A DNA stretch of 45,159 bases from Chara braunii (GCA_003427395.1 BFEA01000654.1:439745-484903), one strand, 5' to 3'; positions 20,257-31,505 are shown, counted from the first letter of the stretch. Notes: a model not told the origin generated them from the sequence alone. Made by a program: numbers and translations.

Positions 20257-20701
20257 GAAAGTGACGAAATTTGAATTAAGCTAGCGCTACTGAACAAAAC
20301 AAAATTGGATGATTGGACAGGGCCGCCATGAATATTCATTTGTTGTTTGTATGGTGTAGTCAAATGGTTGGAAAACAAAAACACAATTCTAAGCTTAAGA
20401 CATTTAGGCCACTGGTCGGTGATTGCCTCCCTGTTGCAGATCTGAGTATTGATTCCAGTGTGATCATGTCAGCACCATCTTTCTGTGAGACTGACTCGTT
20501 TCACTACGGGCCCGATTGCGTCGTGTGGTATCTCTGCGGTAAGAGTCCTTGGATATGCAGAAATGGCTGGGATCTCTCTGATAGAGCCAACCCGACTACA
20601 TGATTCTCAGAAAGTGTGTAGAATCTGGTCAATGGTTCCCAGACCAAACCAGGACGCGATCCTCCCATGCAGCTGGGTAGCAAGCTGGATTAATCAACTA
20701 T

Positions 20702-21091
20702 GGGCCTCGTTAGACACTCCGTGGGGGCGTGAAATCCACGAGGACGGCGCTCGTTCCACCTGTCCTTGGGGACGAATTGAAAAAGAAGTGTGAAAACGCC
20801 ACAAGGAAAGTTCCTTGTGGCATCCTTGTGGCCCCAGCCATTTCTTCCTTGTGCCCAAGGGACCAAGGAATCCGCGTTTCACGTAGAGGAGAGGGCACAC
20901 GGGTAGATAGACGTTACAGCTGAGAATCTGGATCGTGGTGGCACCCTATTGGGTGAAGGCCTGAAGCACGACTGTGTTTTTTTCTTCCTGACATCAGGCT
21001 TAGGAAATGTCCTCGGCCCAAATTCCCTTACGAGCCACAAAGAAAATTCCTTGTGGCGCAAGGAACTCGTAAGGAGTGTCTAACGAGGCCC
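20702..21091. mobile_element. 390-bp MITE with perfect 19-bp terminal inverted repeats
   Basis: 'gggcctcgttagacactcc' (20702-20720) and its exact reverse complement (21073-21091) bound the element. Flanking 'tat' on both sides (20699-20701, 21092-21094) is a 3-bp target duplication, as in PIF/Harbinger-type (Tourist-like) elements. The interior has palindromic 'ccacaaggaa...ttccttgtgg' stretches and no transposase. Perfect ends imply a recent insertion. Confidence 0.9.
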
Positions 21092-21537
21092 TATGGCTTA
21101 TCCTTCAATGTATCAACTTCACAATGTAGCCAAAATATGCCATCGTCCTCCTTTCACAAGTGCAATGATATCTCATCCTTAGCTGCTTTTTGTCGATGTA
21201 CTTCTGTGGGTGTTTGTCCACTCTCCTTCGTGGCATTGGTCAGGGGAGTGAGAAGGCATCTTTCTTGAGCCCATGGTAGTTGATCTGCGCATTGACATCG
21301 CGGTACCTCCTTGATGATTTCTTGTGTATGTCTTCACCAGTCCTTGGGAGATCCATTTGCTGCCCTCCACCGCCCTTGTACTCCCACCAGGCCGCCATCT
21401 CATTTACTTGTGTAATTACTGTGGCGGCAATGTGGCCATACCCAGACTAGTGAGGCAAGTGTGCCTGGTTGAGGGGCCTGGAGGACACCCGTGGTCCCAG
21501 GGCACTCCAGCTGGCCCCTCCAATTAGCTTCCTAGAT

Positions 21538-21835
21538 AGGCTACCAGCCGGGCGCCCGGGTCACATCCTATTTTCCTGGGCGGCCCGGCCGTGCAAGGAC
21601 CAGGGAAGGTCCCAGCCAAAAAAAAAAAAAAAAAAAGAAGAAAACCCTCCGAAAAAAAAAACTGTGTTATCCAGAAAATTAAACTGAACAACACTTGCCT
21701 CAGGGTCACATCGGAATTCTTTACCAAATTCAAAATAAAATTTTATATTATAAAATCATTTTTATTTTTTTACCAAATTTGTTCTGCCCGGCCGGGCAGG
21801 CGGACCCAGGCCACTCTGGTAGCCTAGCTTGCTAG
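21538..21835 (+). mobile_element. Foldback/MITE-like element, copy 2, with target duplication
   Basis: The ends 'aggctaccag' (21538-21547) and 'ctggtagcct' (21826-21835) are perfect inverted repeats. 'agcttcctag' (21526-21535) and 'agcttgctag' (21836-21845) look like a 10-bp target duplication with one mismatch, as for Mutator-type elements. An A-run (21619-21636) lies inside the element. It is homologous to 18475-18719. No coding capacity. Confidence 0.75.
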
Positions 21836-22087
21836 AGGGGATTCCAAGGCATTTTCCCCTGCAAATCCAACCTGTGTCCAAGCCAATGTGGTCTTGCCCT
21901 GTCTGTTTTTCTGCCAGAATCTCTGCAGTCCATCCTCCTTTCTGTCTCTGCATGCATCTCTTCCATTGGCTGTTTACAGCCTCCGACCACCCACCAACAG
22001 CGTCCAATATATCGTATTCTTCTCGAGATCACTGCTGTTTCACATCACTGCGTTTTCACTTTTCTCCACGAATAATTAATCCCTGGC

Positions 22088-22326
22088 AGGAGGGCGGTGG
22101 CCTAGCTCAGTTGGTAGAGGACGTAAATGGCATTCAGAGTTGCGTGTTCGACTCCCCACGTAATTGATTTGATTCCTCACAGAGTCGGTTCAATTCCCCA
22201 TGGACCCTTTTTGGTAGGGGCTTTCCCTTCGTCCAGTCCATCCATCGCTAGGGGTTAGGCTCGACCCTGGGTGTCTAGTTCTGGATGATTGCAAATTATC
22301 TCCTTGGTTTAAAAAAAAAAAAAAAA
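22088..22326 (+). mobile_element. tRNA-derived SINE with poly(A) tail
   Basis: 'gtggcctagctcagttgg' (22098-22115) is a good A box and 'gtgttcgactcc' (about 22144-22155) a B box. A body of about 150 bp follows, then a 16-base A tail at 22311-22326. Both boxes and the tail make SINE the best call. The tRNA half does not close a cloverleaf. Confidence 0.75.
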
Positions 22327-24077
22327 TTCTCGAGTAGGTAGGTAGATAAAGAAGGGTATAATGAGAGAAGAATATAGCTAAGTTGAAAAAAAAAAGAAGG
22401 ATAAATACCATGAGGATTTTTCCCAGCGGCGAACCTGTTAAGGTGATGCCCAACTGGGGGTAGGGTGCTGATGTGGCACTTAGAAAGCACTGATGCAGTG
22501 CTGACATGGCACTCTTGGATTGAGATGTACAGACTCGAGAAAAACTAACGTTATGAGTACTGACCACACTTAGGGACTGATGGAGAGGCCACTGGGCCTT
22601 CAATCAGGCTGATACTGATCCGGCACTCGATGACCCTCGGCCAGTGTCCAATGCCTGAGACCAGCATACCAGGAATGTCACACTTAAGTCTCCCGCTGCT
22701 TCGATACTCGACAAGTTGTTTTTCTCTATCCAAATGTTTTGTTACCTTCATGCTTGCCTGTGATAAGGAGCCAGACTGGTGCCTTCCCAGAATATAAAGG
22801 AGTGTGATGTGGCAAAAAGACAAAAAAGGAGGAAGAAGAAGAAGAATTATCCTCTCATGTGGTTTGCTCTTTGTAGAGTTAGGCATTTGTTTGCTCACTT
22901 TGTTATGTGCCCGATTGAAACGAGATACATGGAAGGCTTTGGTGACAGCGTGGTGGCGATAGCAGGTGTATGTGGAATGATCAGGGCATGCTGATATTGC
23001 ATTTTTGCTGAGGTGGCCCTGCAGTGCATTGTGTGTGGTACCCCAGTCAAAAAAAAAAAAAAAAAAGCCCGTCGACTCAATTGGTGAGAAATCTGTGGTT
23101 GGGGCCAGCTATCTTCGGGTATATTGTTCCCTTACCTGATCTTCCCATCCGAGTCTCTTCTCACAGCGAAGAGAGTTCGCCTCGAGTGTCTTCTTCTTAT
23201 TCAGGAGTCGTGAGAGCTCTACCTTGAGAGTCGACATTACACCACACTGGATGAGAGAATACACAGCGGAAGCACACGTGAAATCAAAATTAGAATTGAA
23301 ATTAATCAATTCTAATTAACACCCCGTTCGCTCCAGCCCAATCGGTCCACTGTCTTTCAGAATCACAACCACGTTGTCAACACCCGGAAACCAATTATTT
23401 ACACGCTTCCATCATAGAGGGGGTGTCCTCTTCTTCCTCCCTCGTCATCAAGCTCAAGCTATGTAGTGTTGCAACACTACACGACCTGGCTGTGTCCACA
23501 TTTCTGGCTGCAGTTGAAGGGTCCACTCAGCAGGGGAGCGCAGCTCCCAGGCTGAATAAGGAGAACCCCAACAGCCAAAGTAGGACGAAGCACCTCGGAC
23601 GGTTAGGGTCTGTAAGCCCAGCACTGTAACAATTCTCAAGGTAGCTGGCTGGCCCAGCTATGGCCTGCAGACTTTTGTACAGCCTACTGGCTGCGACAGC
23701 TTGGACCCAACAAGCAGGCTGTACTGAAACCAAAACGCAGCCAGAAGGAAAAGGGAAAGCAACGGCCCTACCACCTACAGCACAAAGAAAGCCCTTATAA
23801 GGATAGGTTCGGGCATCAAGCCCTACTGTTTATTGGGGCTACAGCGCCTGTCACTTGCTGCTCTCGCTTTTGAGGTCCTCAGCGACCAGTATGGCGACGG
23901 GGTCTGTGTTACCTGTCACGCCCCCGCTCAAGATGGGAGTCCGGGAAAATAAACAAAATAAAATAAACTGAGGGTTTGCAATGAGACCGATCTTCAGGGT
24001 TTGTCTCATAGGATCTCAGACTCGCTGAGGAACACGTAAGTTTAACGATGTGAGGGAAAGGAACTGAGAATTGACTT
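22327..24077. other. Intergenic, with poly(A) tract and palindrome
   Basis: An 18-base A-run (23049-23066) may be the tail of another retroposed element. A perfect 12-bp inverted repeat, aattagaattga / tcaattctaatt, sits at 23288-23317. No gene is recognised. Confidence 0.5.
23288..23317. repeat. 12-bp perfect palindrome with 6-base loop
   Basis: 'aattagaattga' (23288-23299) pairs with 'tcaattctaatt' (23306-23317). AT-rich. Function unknown. Confidence 0.7.
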
Positions 24078-24164
24078 AGACTTAACTCAAAACAAGCAGA
24101 GTATTCAGACTTAACTCAAAACAAGCAGAGTATTCAGACTTAACTCAAAACAAGCAGAGTATTC
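24078..24164. repeat. 29-bp minisatellite, three copies
   Basis: 'agacttaactcaaaacaagc' followed by 'agagtattc' starts at 24078, 24107 and 24136. The copies are identical, so the array is recent. Confidence 0.92.
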
Positions 24165-26079
24165 CAGCATTCTCGTACAATAGAGTAACAGGGTAAGCCC
24201 ACGTGGCTTTCTTTTCACAGATAACAGCCTTAGCACCTCTGCTTACTTTTTGTCAGTTTAAAAAGGTTGCTCAAGGTAAACTCGCTCACGCACTATTGTG
24301 CCCTCGTTATTTGTAATTCAGTATACCAATTTACCCTCTTCGTGCAAGCCCTTCCTTACTCCCTTCGCCTTTGTGACTCAACAAGTTGCTTCTTGCTCAA
24401 AAGCAGACGTGTCGAGCTTCTGTTTTCTCTTTTGTTCCATCAAAAATGGCAAAAAATAATAGGAGACACCAATCTGGCTGTAAATTCCTTTGTTAACCGT
24501 CGTACTATACTGGAACGACGACTTGCACACTTCAACGACCCTTCCTTCCCTTGAAATAGGCTACTACATCATTTTACCCATACAAATAAACTTTCAGAGA
24601 CCATTTTAAAACTCCCCCCCCCCCTCCTTAGTAATACAGACAACAATACAACTTAACCTCTCCGAACGAGTACATGTACCACATGTACCACGAATCAGCT
24701 ACAAGTTGACAGTTGACTGCACTGTTAACTCGTAACGGGAAATAGAAACGTCCAAAGGAATGAAGTTTTTCTCTCTTCGTGGTTGGTCACCCTTATAACC
24801 AAAAGTTTCCCTCAATCGTTTCTACTTTCTCGCTTGAACCAAACTCCCCTGTAACTACTGGTTGGGCATGGTGCTGCTCACTCAAATGTGAAAGAGAAAT
24901 CTAAGTGTTGGGAGTCATACTCAGATGTAGGGCGTTACAGTAGTATCTTTTGGCAGGCAGTGTAGGGAGGGTTTCCAAGAAAATAAATGCATTAGCTTGA
25001 CATGTCTGCTACACTTCTAAGCCAGTTTGCTTTCTTTCCACAGTGTCGATGCTAACATCAAGTACGACGCTCGATGGACTAAAAGATAGAGGGGTGCTGT
25101 GTGTTTCAGCAACTACGTGGACTAAAAGATACTAATGGGCCTCGTGGTTTCCTCATGTCATGCTCTAACATCCGTGTTACCTGCTCTCACTCGCCCCTCT
25201 TTTCTTGACGTTGAAGTGTCATCGCTTTAGTGCCCATAGCGCCTGGTTACTACTTCTCCGCTCCTACTTCCCTTCACTATCAGTGTCGCTTTTAGATCTC
25301 GCTATTCGGTTACGGCGTCTTTTTCATCTTTTGGATCTCGCGAGTGGATCATACTTCACGCCCGGGCGATTACGGGTGCGGCACACAGATGACTCTTTTT
25401 TTGTACCCACTTGCATTTTAGTCCAGGTACATGAAATTTACTCACTTCGGTCTGGGTCCTTCCCTCCCTCTCTCTATTGCTCACTTTCTATCTCTTTCTT
25501 CTTTCTCGGTTCACTCCCTTTTCCCTTTTCCCTCTCATGTTTTTTTCCTTTTCTTATCATTAGTGCGCACACAGAGGTTTACCTTCCCACCAGTCGCCTC
25601 CTTCAGTCACTTGCACCAAGCCTTTTTCGTGGCTAAGTCGTTTTCTTGATTTGTCTCGACTTAAAGCGTGTTTATCTTGGTCGTGTGCCTCTAAACTCTC
25701 CACACTTGAATGCGTTTTTTTTCTCTCCCCCTCTCCCCTGCTCTCTCACGAGTTCCTTGGAGCCCCCACATGTTACGCCAGCGCATCTATCTTTCCCTAA
25801 AAGGATGGGCTTGCTCAGCGCGCCGCAATTTGTAATGAGTTTTGCTTATCTTAGTGATTCGATCGGCTTCACGTCCAGGTGCGATCCTTCCTTACCTCCT
25901 TTCTCTCTTCTTCCACCCTCCCTCGATGTCCCGTCCGAGTGTCTCTCCGTCCATAACCATGGTGATGTTCGTATCAATTTCTCAATTGAGTCATGTACCC
26001 GGCTTACGGTGCTATCCCGTCCTCACACACGCGACAACGGAGACCAATTTTCTCAATCGGTTCTCAATCGGTTACTTCC
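24165..26079. other. Intergenic, pyrimidine-rich, no recognised gene
   Basis: Long C/T-rich stretches (25200-26000) keep plus-strand frames open, for example 25205-25636 and 25646-26284. The translations are low-complexity and match no family I know. They are judged spurious. Confidence 0.5.
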
Positions 26080-26567
26080 GACCGTGGTGACCCCTGTGTT
26101 CCTTTTTCGCCCCTTCGTGCACGCTCATTCCAACACTTGTTCATTTCCTTATATGAACTTGACTATTTTCAAATTTACTGACTTCTCTGCTTTGCAGGCT
26201 CACTTGGAAGCCTACGAGACAGAGCTCCCAGGCACCAGACTATCACACATATCTTGGAACCCTGACCTGGATATCACACAATAGTTGTCGGGTCTCACGC
26301 GAGTACGAGTGCTAGGAGATGACTCAGACGGATGGTGAGCTTACGAACTGGCAATTCCAATCCGCTTGCTACTGTTGGACCCGGCTGAATGGCAACGACC
26401 GGTGACCGCCGTGTTCCCTTTTCGCCCCTTCGTGCACGCTCATTCCAACACTTGTTCATTTCCTTATACAAACTTGACTATTTTCAAATTTACCGACTTC
26501 TTTTCTTTGCAGGCTCACTTGGAAGCCTACGAGACAGAGCTCCCAGGCACCAAACTATCACACATAT
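26080..26567. repeat. Direct duplication of about 172 bp, period 315
   Basis: 26080-26252 and 26395-26567 share 'cgccccttcgtgcacgctca', 'cttgactattttcaaattta', 'ctttgcaggctcacttgg' and 'cagagctcccaggcacca' with few differences. Each copy contains a good 3' splice-site look-alike (tttgcag|gctc). The second copy runs into the LINE remnant. Confidence 0.88.
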
Positions 26568-26760
26568 GGAGCACTTTCTGATGTATTGCCCCCTAGCACG
26601 CCAAATCTGGGAATGGTGGACTGCGGCCTGGAGTTATCTCACAAACAAGCATGCCCGATGCTCACATGAACACAAAGACCATGCATTCGGCTTTGTCCAA
26701 GACAAGTTGCACATTATAGACACAGTGAGGTGCAACATCCACAGGGCCTAGACTCAAGTG
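26560..26760 (+). pseudogene. LINE ORF2 C-terminal remnant (zf-RVT-like)
   Basis: The frame reads HMEHFLMYCPLARQIWEWW. This fits the H-x-F-x-x-C-P-x-A-x-x-x-W pattern of the zinc-binding region after plant LINE reverse transcriptases. The frame stops at 26749 and broken coding continues to about 27060. No reverse transcriptase domain is seen upstream, so this is a truncated remnant. Confidence 0.5.
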
Positions 26761-27247
26761 AAATAATTTTTGGGGACAACAATAGACCTCACACGACGCC
26801 AGGAGCTAGTCATAACTTTCTAGACAACTTGGCAAGATCGGGATAACAAGTTAGTCGGACAATTGAAATGGAAACCTTGGTGGCAGACAGAAAAATAGTG
26901 GCCTCGAAAGTCGATGGCAATGTTCCACAAATCCGAACCAGGCCTCCCCATCATAGAGATCATACCAAACGCAGACTTGTCCTTCCCACAACCACCGCTG
27001 ACCCAACCGCCCCACCCATCGCTAGATCAGTCACCCAGTGCCCATTCATTCAGGTTCAACTCTGAGCCAACCTACAGTACCCACTCACCACTCCCGTTCA
27101 TGGCATCTCTGACTATTTCCCCTCAGCCCTCACCCTGCCTGTCATGCCTTTCCTCTCTACACCGTTGCCCCCTCCACCAATCCCTCACATATCCCCCCCA
27201 ATCACTCCTCCACCCCTGCCTCCACCTCCTGATACCCTTCCCTCCCT

Positions 27248-27248
<1 letters not shown>

Positions 27249-27304
<56 letters not shown>

Positions 27305-27659
27305 NNNNNNNNNNNNNNNNNNNNNNNNNNNNNNNNNNNNNNNNNNNNNNNNNNNNNNNNNNNNNNNNNNNNNNNNNNNNNNNNNNNNNNNNNNNNNNNN
27401 NNNNNNNNNNNNNNNNNNNNNNNNNNNNNNNNNNNNNNNNNNNNNNNNNNNNNNNNNNNNNNNNNNNNNNNNNNNNNNNNNNNNNNNNNNNNNNNNNNNN
27501 NNNNNNNNNNNNNNNNNNNNNNNNNNNNNNNNNNNNNNNNNNNNNNNNNNNNNNNNNNNNNNNNNNNNNNNNNNNNNNNNNNNNNNNNNNNNNNNNNNNN
27601 NNNNNNNNNNNNNNNNNNNNNNNNNNNNNNNNNNNNNNNNNNNNNNNNNNNNNNNNNNN
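27249..27659. other. Poly-C tract and assembly gap
   Basis: An uninterrupted C run (27249-27304) leads straight into 355 unresolved bases (27305-27659). Frames that cross it are artefacts. The true length and content are unknown. Confidence 0.97.
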
Positions 27660-29109
27660 CGGTAATCCATCATTACATAATAACACATAAAAACTCAAAT
27701 AAAATACACATAACCAAAGGAATTGCGTGAAATATGTAAATTGATCTAATTGAGGCATTTTTTTTGGTCCTTTTTTTTTTTTTTTTTTTGTGATTGTTCA
27801 ACCATTGAGGAATAGCACGAGATTCTTTGGATTCTGTGTCCAACCCTCCTAGTATCAAGCATCCAGAAAACGTAGGGTGGGGGTAGGGGAAAGGGTAGGC
27901 AGGCTTGCCTTCTGGAACTAAAAGATAAGCATGGTCGATAAAATTAGGCCCACAAACTAAGACAACAAGGATGCTAGCTGGGCGAAAGGAGTGAAGTAGT
28001 CAAACTATCTCCATTTCTCTTAGTAGCAACCACGATATCGGGGCATATTATCACCTACTTTAGACTACCAGCGGGCAAGCAAGTCTGGTTGTTGAGTACC
28101 TCTAATTGCTAAACTCTGGTCCCTATAGGAGGAACCAGCAACTTAATGTCATTACAATACATCTTTGATTGAACAAACAATTGCAACATCAAATGATTGT
28201 TTGCTGGATGATTGGAGTAGAAGAATATTACTTGGAATCAAAGACCGATTCTCCTAATAACAATCAGGAGATTTGGGTATATTACCACTTACGTCAGACT
28301 GTTGTGTAGGCCAACAACTTAGGATAACTAGCAGCAAGTACAAATGTATGTTAATTCAAACAAAGAACTATAATGTTTAGGGACGCTGGACCCGCTTTCC
28401 AACAGGTGTTGCTCCCCACCAATAGATGGAGCCTTCCTGACAAGGCTAGTGGTGCCTGCTCTTACCAGCACCCCTAGCATCAACTCGGGCTGTTTCAGGG
28501 GAAAAAAAATAAAAATAAAAAAAACAAGAGTTAGGCGCTATCGCACTCATCCAGATAGTTGCCTGCTGCATCGTCCTCCGCTCGAGATCGTGTTCACGCT
28601 GCCATAGCAAGACTTTGCTCAGTACGTCGCCCGCCCTTAACCACCCAATCAACGAACACAAGTGGCTTAGATCGTATTGATCGCCCATGTTGCCCGGTCC
28701 TCCATGTTCGCCTCCTCCCCACTCCTTCGCTCTCGCTCAACTACTGCATATACCCTACCAGGTTGGCCCCAACCCTGATGACGCGTATCTTCGTTTAAAC
28801 ATTTTTGCTATTTTTTTTCTCGTTCGAGTATTTACATACTTAGCAAGGGGGTGCGACAGACTCGAAACAACCTATCCAAATACAAAAAAATGAAAGCTAA
28901 CTTCATTATGGTAGTATACCAACCAGTTTCAAAACTTCCAGTTCCTATTAAAGCATAGAGATATGTGAAAAGGTAAGTATGTACAACCACTTTATTAGTA
29001 CTGATTTTTGGATTAGAAAAATATTTTTTTTCTTCTTCTGGAAACAGGATTCAATCTTTAGTAGTTACTTTAACAAAGCTATCAACACTAACTATCAAAT
29101 CTTCAGTGC
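27660..29109. other. Intergenic between gap and mitochondrial insertion
   Basis: It contains a T-rich tract (27760-27790) and an A-rich tract (28501-28527) that may be retroelement tails. No gene is recognised. Confidence 0.45.
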
Positions 29110-29475
29110 TTTGTCTCGTTGCTTCGGTGAACCACTTGAGCCCCGATCCATTTTCGACGCGATGAAGCTAGACCAGTGAGCTATTTCGCGTTCTTCAAAG
29201 TATGGCTGCTTCCAAGACCACCTCCAGGTTGCAATTGCTTGATCACTTCCTTTCCCATGCTCAGTTGCAAGTATTCGGAGTTTCCTTGAGGTTGGTCAAG
29301 CTTTGGGGCACCCTAGCCCATTGAGTGAATAATTTGACTGAACATTTTGGCATCTCGTTTGATGAAAAATGTTATTGCTCTACCTCTTGCAATGAAAATC
29401 ACACTTTCTACCTCAATAGATTTCACGGAAAACCAGCTATCTTCGAGTTTGATTGACCTTTCTAATCATCTCTAG
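29110..29475 (-). rRNA. Mitochondrial rnl fragment (E. coli about 850-1230)
   Basis: On the minus strand it matches the 23S domain II region. The plus text shows 'gcttcggtgaaccac', 'gaccagtgagctatt', 'atggctgcttccaag', 'gctctacc' and 'accagctatcttcg'. It ends at CTCTAG (29470-29475), where the rRNA sequence is interrupted and resumes at 30798. Confidence 0.85.
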
Positions 29476-29497
29476 TTTTCTCTAGAGGTTAACTTTC

Positions 29498-29690
29498 TAG
29501 TACCCATCGGTGCCGCCTTTCGGGGTTCCCTTAGGGACTGATTCAGTCTGCGTAGATTAACTAAACGCAGAAACCCTTGAACTCTCGGCGATCAGATTTT
29601 TCACCTGATTTTTTGTTACTCATGCCAACATTCTCAATTATGATATCTTTAGCTGTTTTCACAAATAACCTTCTTCAACTTACAGAACGT
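29498..29690 (-). rRNA. Mitochondrial rnl fragment (E. coli about 1250-1490)
   Basis: This is the reverse complement of a sequence like 20054-20256, with 'tacccatcggtgccgcctttc', 'ttgttactcatgccaacatt' and 'cttacagaacgtt' as plus-strand landmarks. It is out of order relative to the neighbouring rnl piece. Confidence 0.85.
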
Positions 29691-29756
29691 TGGATTTGAA
29701 CCAACGACCGAATAGATAGGGTAAGCAGTGTGTGTAATCTGACTAAGCTTCCCTCC

Positions 29757-29791
29757 GAACCGTGCGTGCAAGATTTCCAAACACACGACTC
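29757..29791 (-). ncRNA. Group II intron domain V
   Basis: Read on the minus strand, GAGTCGTGTG...CGCACGGTTC forms the domain V hairpin with paired GAG/TTC ends and a GAAA-type loop region. It is 35 nt, one more than the canonical 34. Only the 3' part of the intron can be recognised. Confidence 0.65.
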
Positions 29792-29929
29792 TCCATCAGT
29801 TTGACAAGACTACTAACAATTTCTCTTCCATTTTCATGTACTATGGAGACTCTGATGCCACACTTCGACACACGGACAAAAGAGTTGAAGGCGTTCCAAA
29901 ATTTTCCTGGTAGAGGTAATTTCGTTGCA

Positions 29930-30120
29930 CTTCGCTCCGCCTTAAAGCCTTGCTTCCTATTGTCATTGCTATTGTAGCACGTGTGTAGCCCAACCCGTAA
30001 GGGTCATGCATACTTGATATCATTCCCACCTTCCTCAAGTATATCACTGGCAATTTTTTGTGAGTGCAGCACATCGTTGCGATGTCTTAGCAACACAAAA
30101 CGAGGGTTGCACTCGTTATA

Positions 30121-30159
<39 letters not shown>

Positions 30160-30440
30160 TCATGAAGTACCTGCATGAAGTCAAAGTACATCTCTTACGA
30201 GGAGTTTCTTTCATATGTCAAGGGCTGGTAAGGTTTCGTGCGTTGTGTCGAATTAAACTACATGCGCCACCGCTTGTGCAGACCCCCGTAAATTCCTTTC
30301 AGTTTTAGCCTTGCGATTGTACTCCCCAGGCGGAGTGTTTAACTCGTTAGCTAGTTCCCTCATTGAATCGCCCCCCAAAACCACCGGTCGTACACCAAGG
30401 ACCAACACTCATCGTTTACGGCATGGACTACCAGGGTTAT
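29930..30440 (-). rRNA. Mitochondrial small-subunit rRNA (rns) fragment (E. coli about 790-1250)
   Basis: Plus-strand landmarks are 'tgtagcacgtgtgtagccca', 'ttcccaccttcctcaag', 'gacttaacccaacatctcac', 'gacacgagctgacgaca', 'ttaaactacatgcgccacc' and 'ggactaccagggtt'. The sequence stops sharply inside the helix near E. coli 788. Confidence 0.9.
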
Positions 30441-30797
30441 TTTGAATTTAAATAAAAAATGGACTATATCATTCTCCGAGTTTTTGTTTTGATTGCAATA
30501 TTAAGTCAATCTGTTCCAAAAATTTTGGATTCAATAATTTCATCTCAGAGATCCAGCGTTGTTGAAATTTAGGATTTTTGTAAAGCAACATCGTTTTTCT
30601 TAGCATACTTTGAACAAAAAATTATAGCAAGGTAATTCGAAGAAACTTTTTCAGTTCTTTTGTTCCAAACCAAAGTTGGTAATATATATTACTATAATTA
30701 TCATGTTTACGATATCTTTGAACGGGTCCCACATGTGTGTAAGCATTCCAAACAACTTCAATACTCGAACGATTGATTTTTACTCATCTGAATTTAC
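30441..30797 (-). ncRNA. Probable group I intron remnant at rns site near 788
   Basis: Just beyond the rns break, the minus strand carries GATATAGTCC (30461-30471), the conserved S element of group I introns. Position 788 is a known intron site in organellar small-subunit rRNA. P, Q and R are not recognised, so only the 3' end is supported. Confidence 0.5.
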
Positions 30798-31505
30798 CTC
30801 TAGCCACAAGTCATCCCTTTTTGCCACATACGTGGGCTCAGTACTCCAGGGCCCGTTAGGACTCTCTTCAACCTACTCATGACTAGATCACTCGGTTTTG
30901 GGTCAAATTGATACAACTATCTACAATTTCATTACGCCTACCCCTAAGAATTTAAGCTTGTCGTATCAATTTACTCACTGACCCGTTATGCAAAAGGTGC
31001 ATCGTTAACATTTGAAGATCCATCATCCATTGATTGATGATGCATCTTTCACCCTACGACTAATTGCTTGCATCGGGTTTCAGGTTTTCTATTTCACTTC
31101 CTTTCTTAGGGTTCTTTTCACCTTTCCCTCACTGTACTTGTACACTATCGGTCACTGAGAAATACTTAGGCTTAGAGGGTGGTCCCTTCTATTTACTTCT
31201 TGACATGAAAACCATTTGACAAATTATACAAGGCTATCACCTTCTCTGGCAAGACTTTCCAATGTTTTCTAATTTGCTTGGATGATATATAAAGCCTAAT
31301 CCACGTTCGCTCGCCACTACTAACGGAGTCTCGGTTGATGTGCTTTCTTTTAGCTACTTAGATGTTTCAGTTCGCTAAGTCAACTTCGTTTCGGTTCCCC
31401 GATAGGAAATCCATGGATCAAAGAGAGCTTCTCCCTATGGAGTTTCGCCTTTTATTGTATCGTTTCTTTCTCAATGCCAAAACATCCACCCAATGCATTA
31501 TTTTG
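30798..31505 (-). rRNA. Mitochondrial rnl 5' region (E. coli about 20-845)
   Basis: Plus-strand landmarks are 'ctagccacaagtcatcc', 'ctgacccgttatgcaaaagg', 'cctttccctcactgtact', 'cactatcggtcactgag', 'gttcgctcgccactac', 'tacttagatgtttcagttc' and 'catccaccca' near the gene's 5' end. It continues the piece ending at 29475. Confidence 0.9.

Noticed and set aside
25205-26284. Two long plus-strand frames (143 and 212 codons)
   Set aside because: The region is C/T-rich, which depletes stops; the translations are low-complexity and unlike any family.
26914-27690. 258-codon frame with a polyproline tail
   Set aside because: The proline run is the poly-C tract and the rest crosses an assembly gap.
29110-31505. 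Plastid origin of the rRNA pieces
   Set aside because: Neighbouring cox1, cox2 and ccmC are mitochondrial, and the rRNA sequence is more diverged from bacterial rRNA than plastid rRNA usually is.
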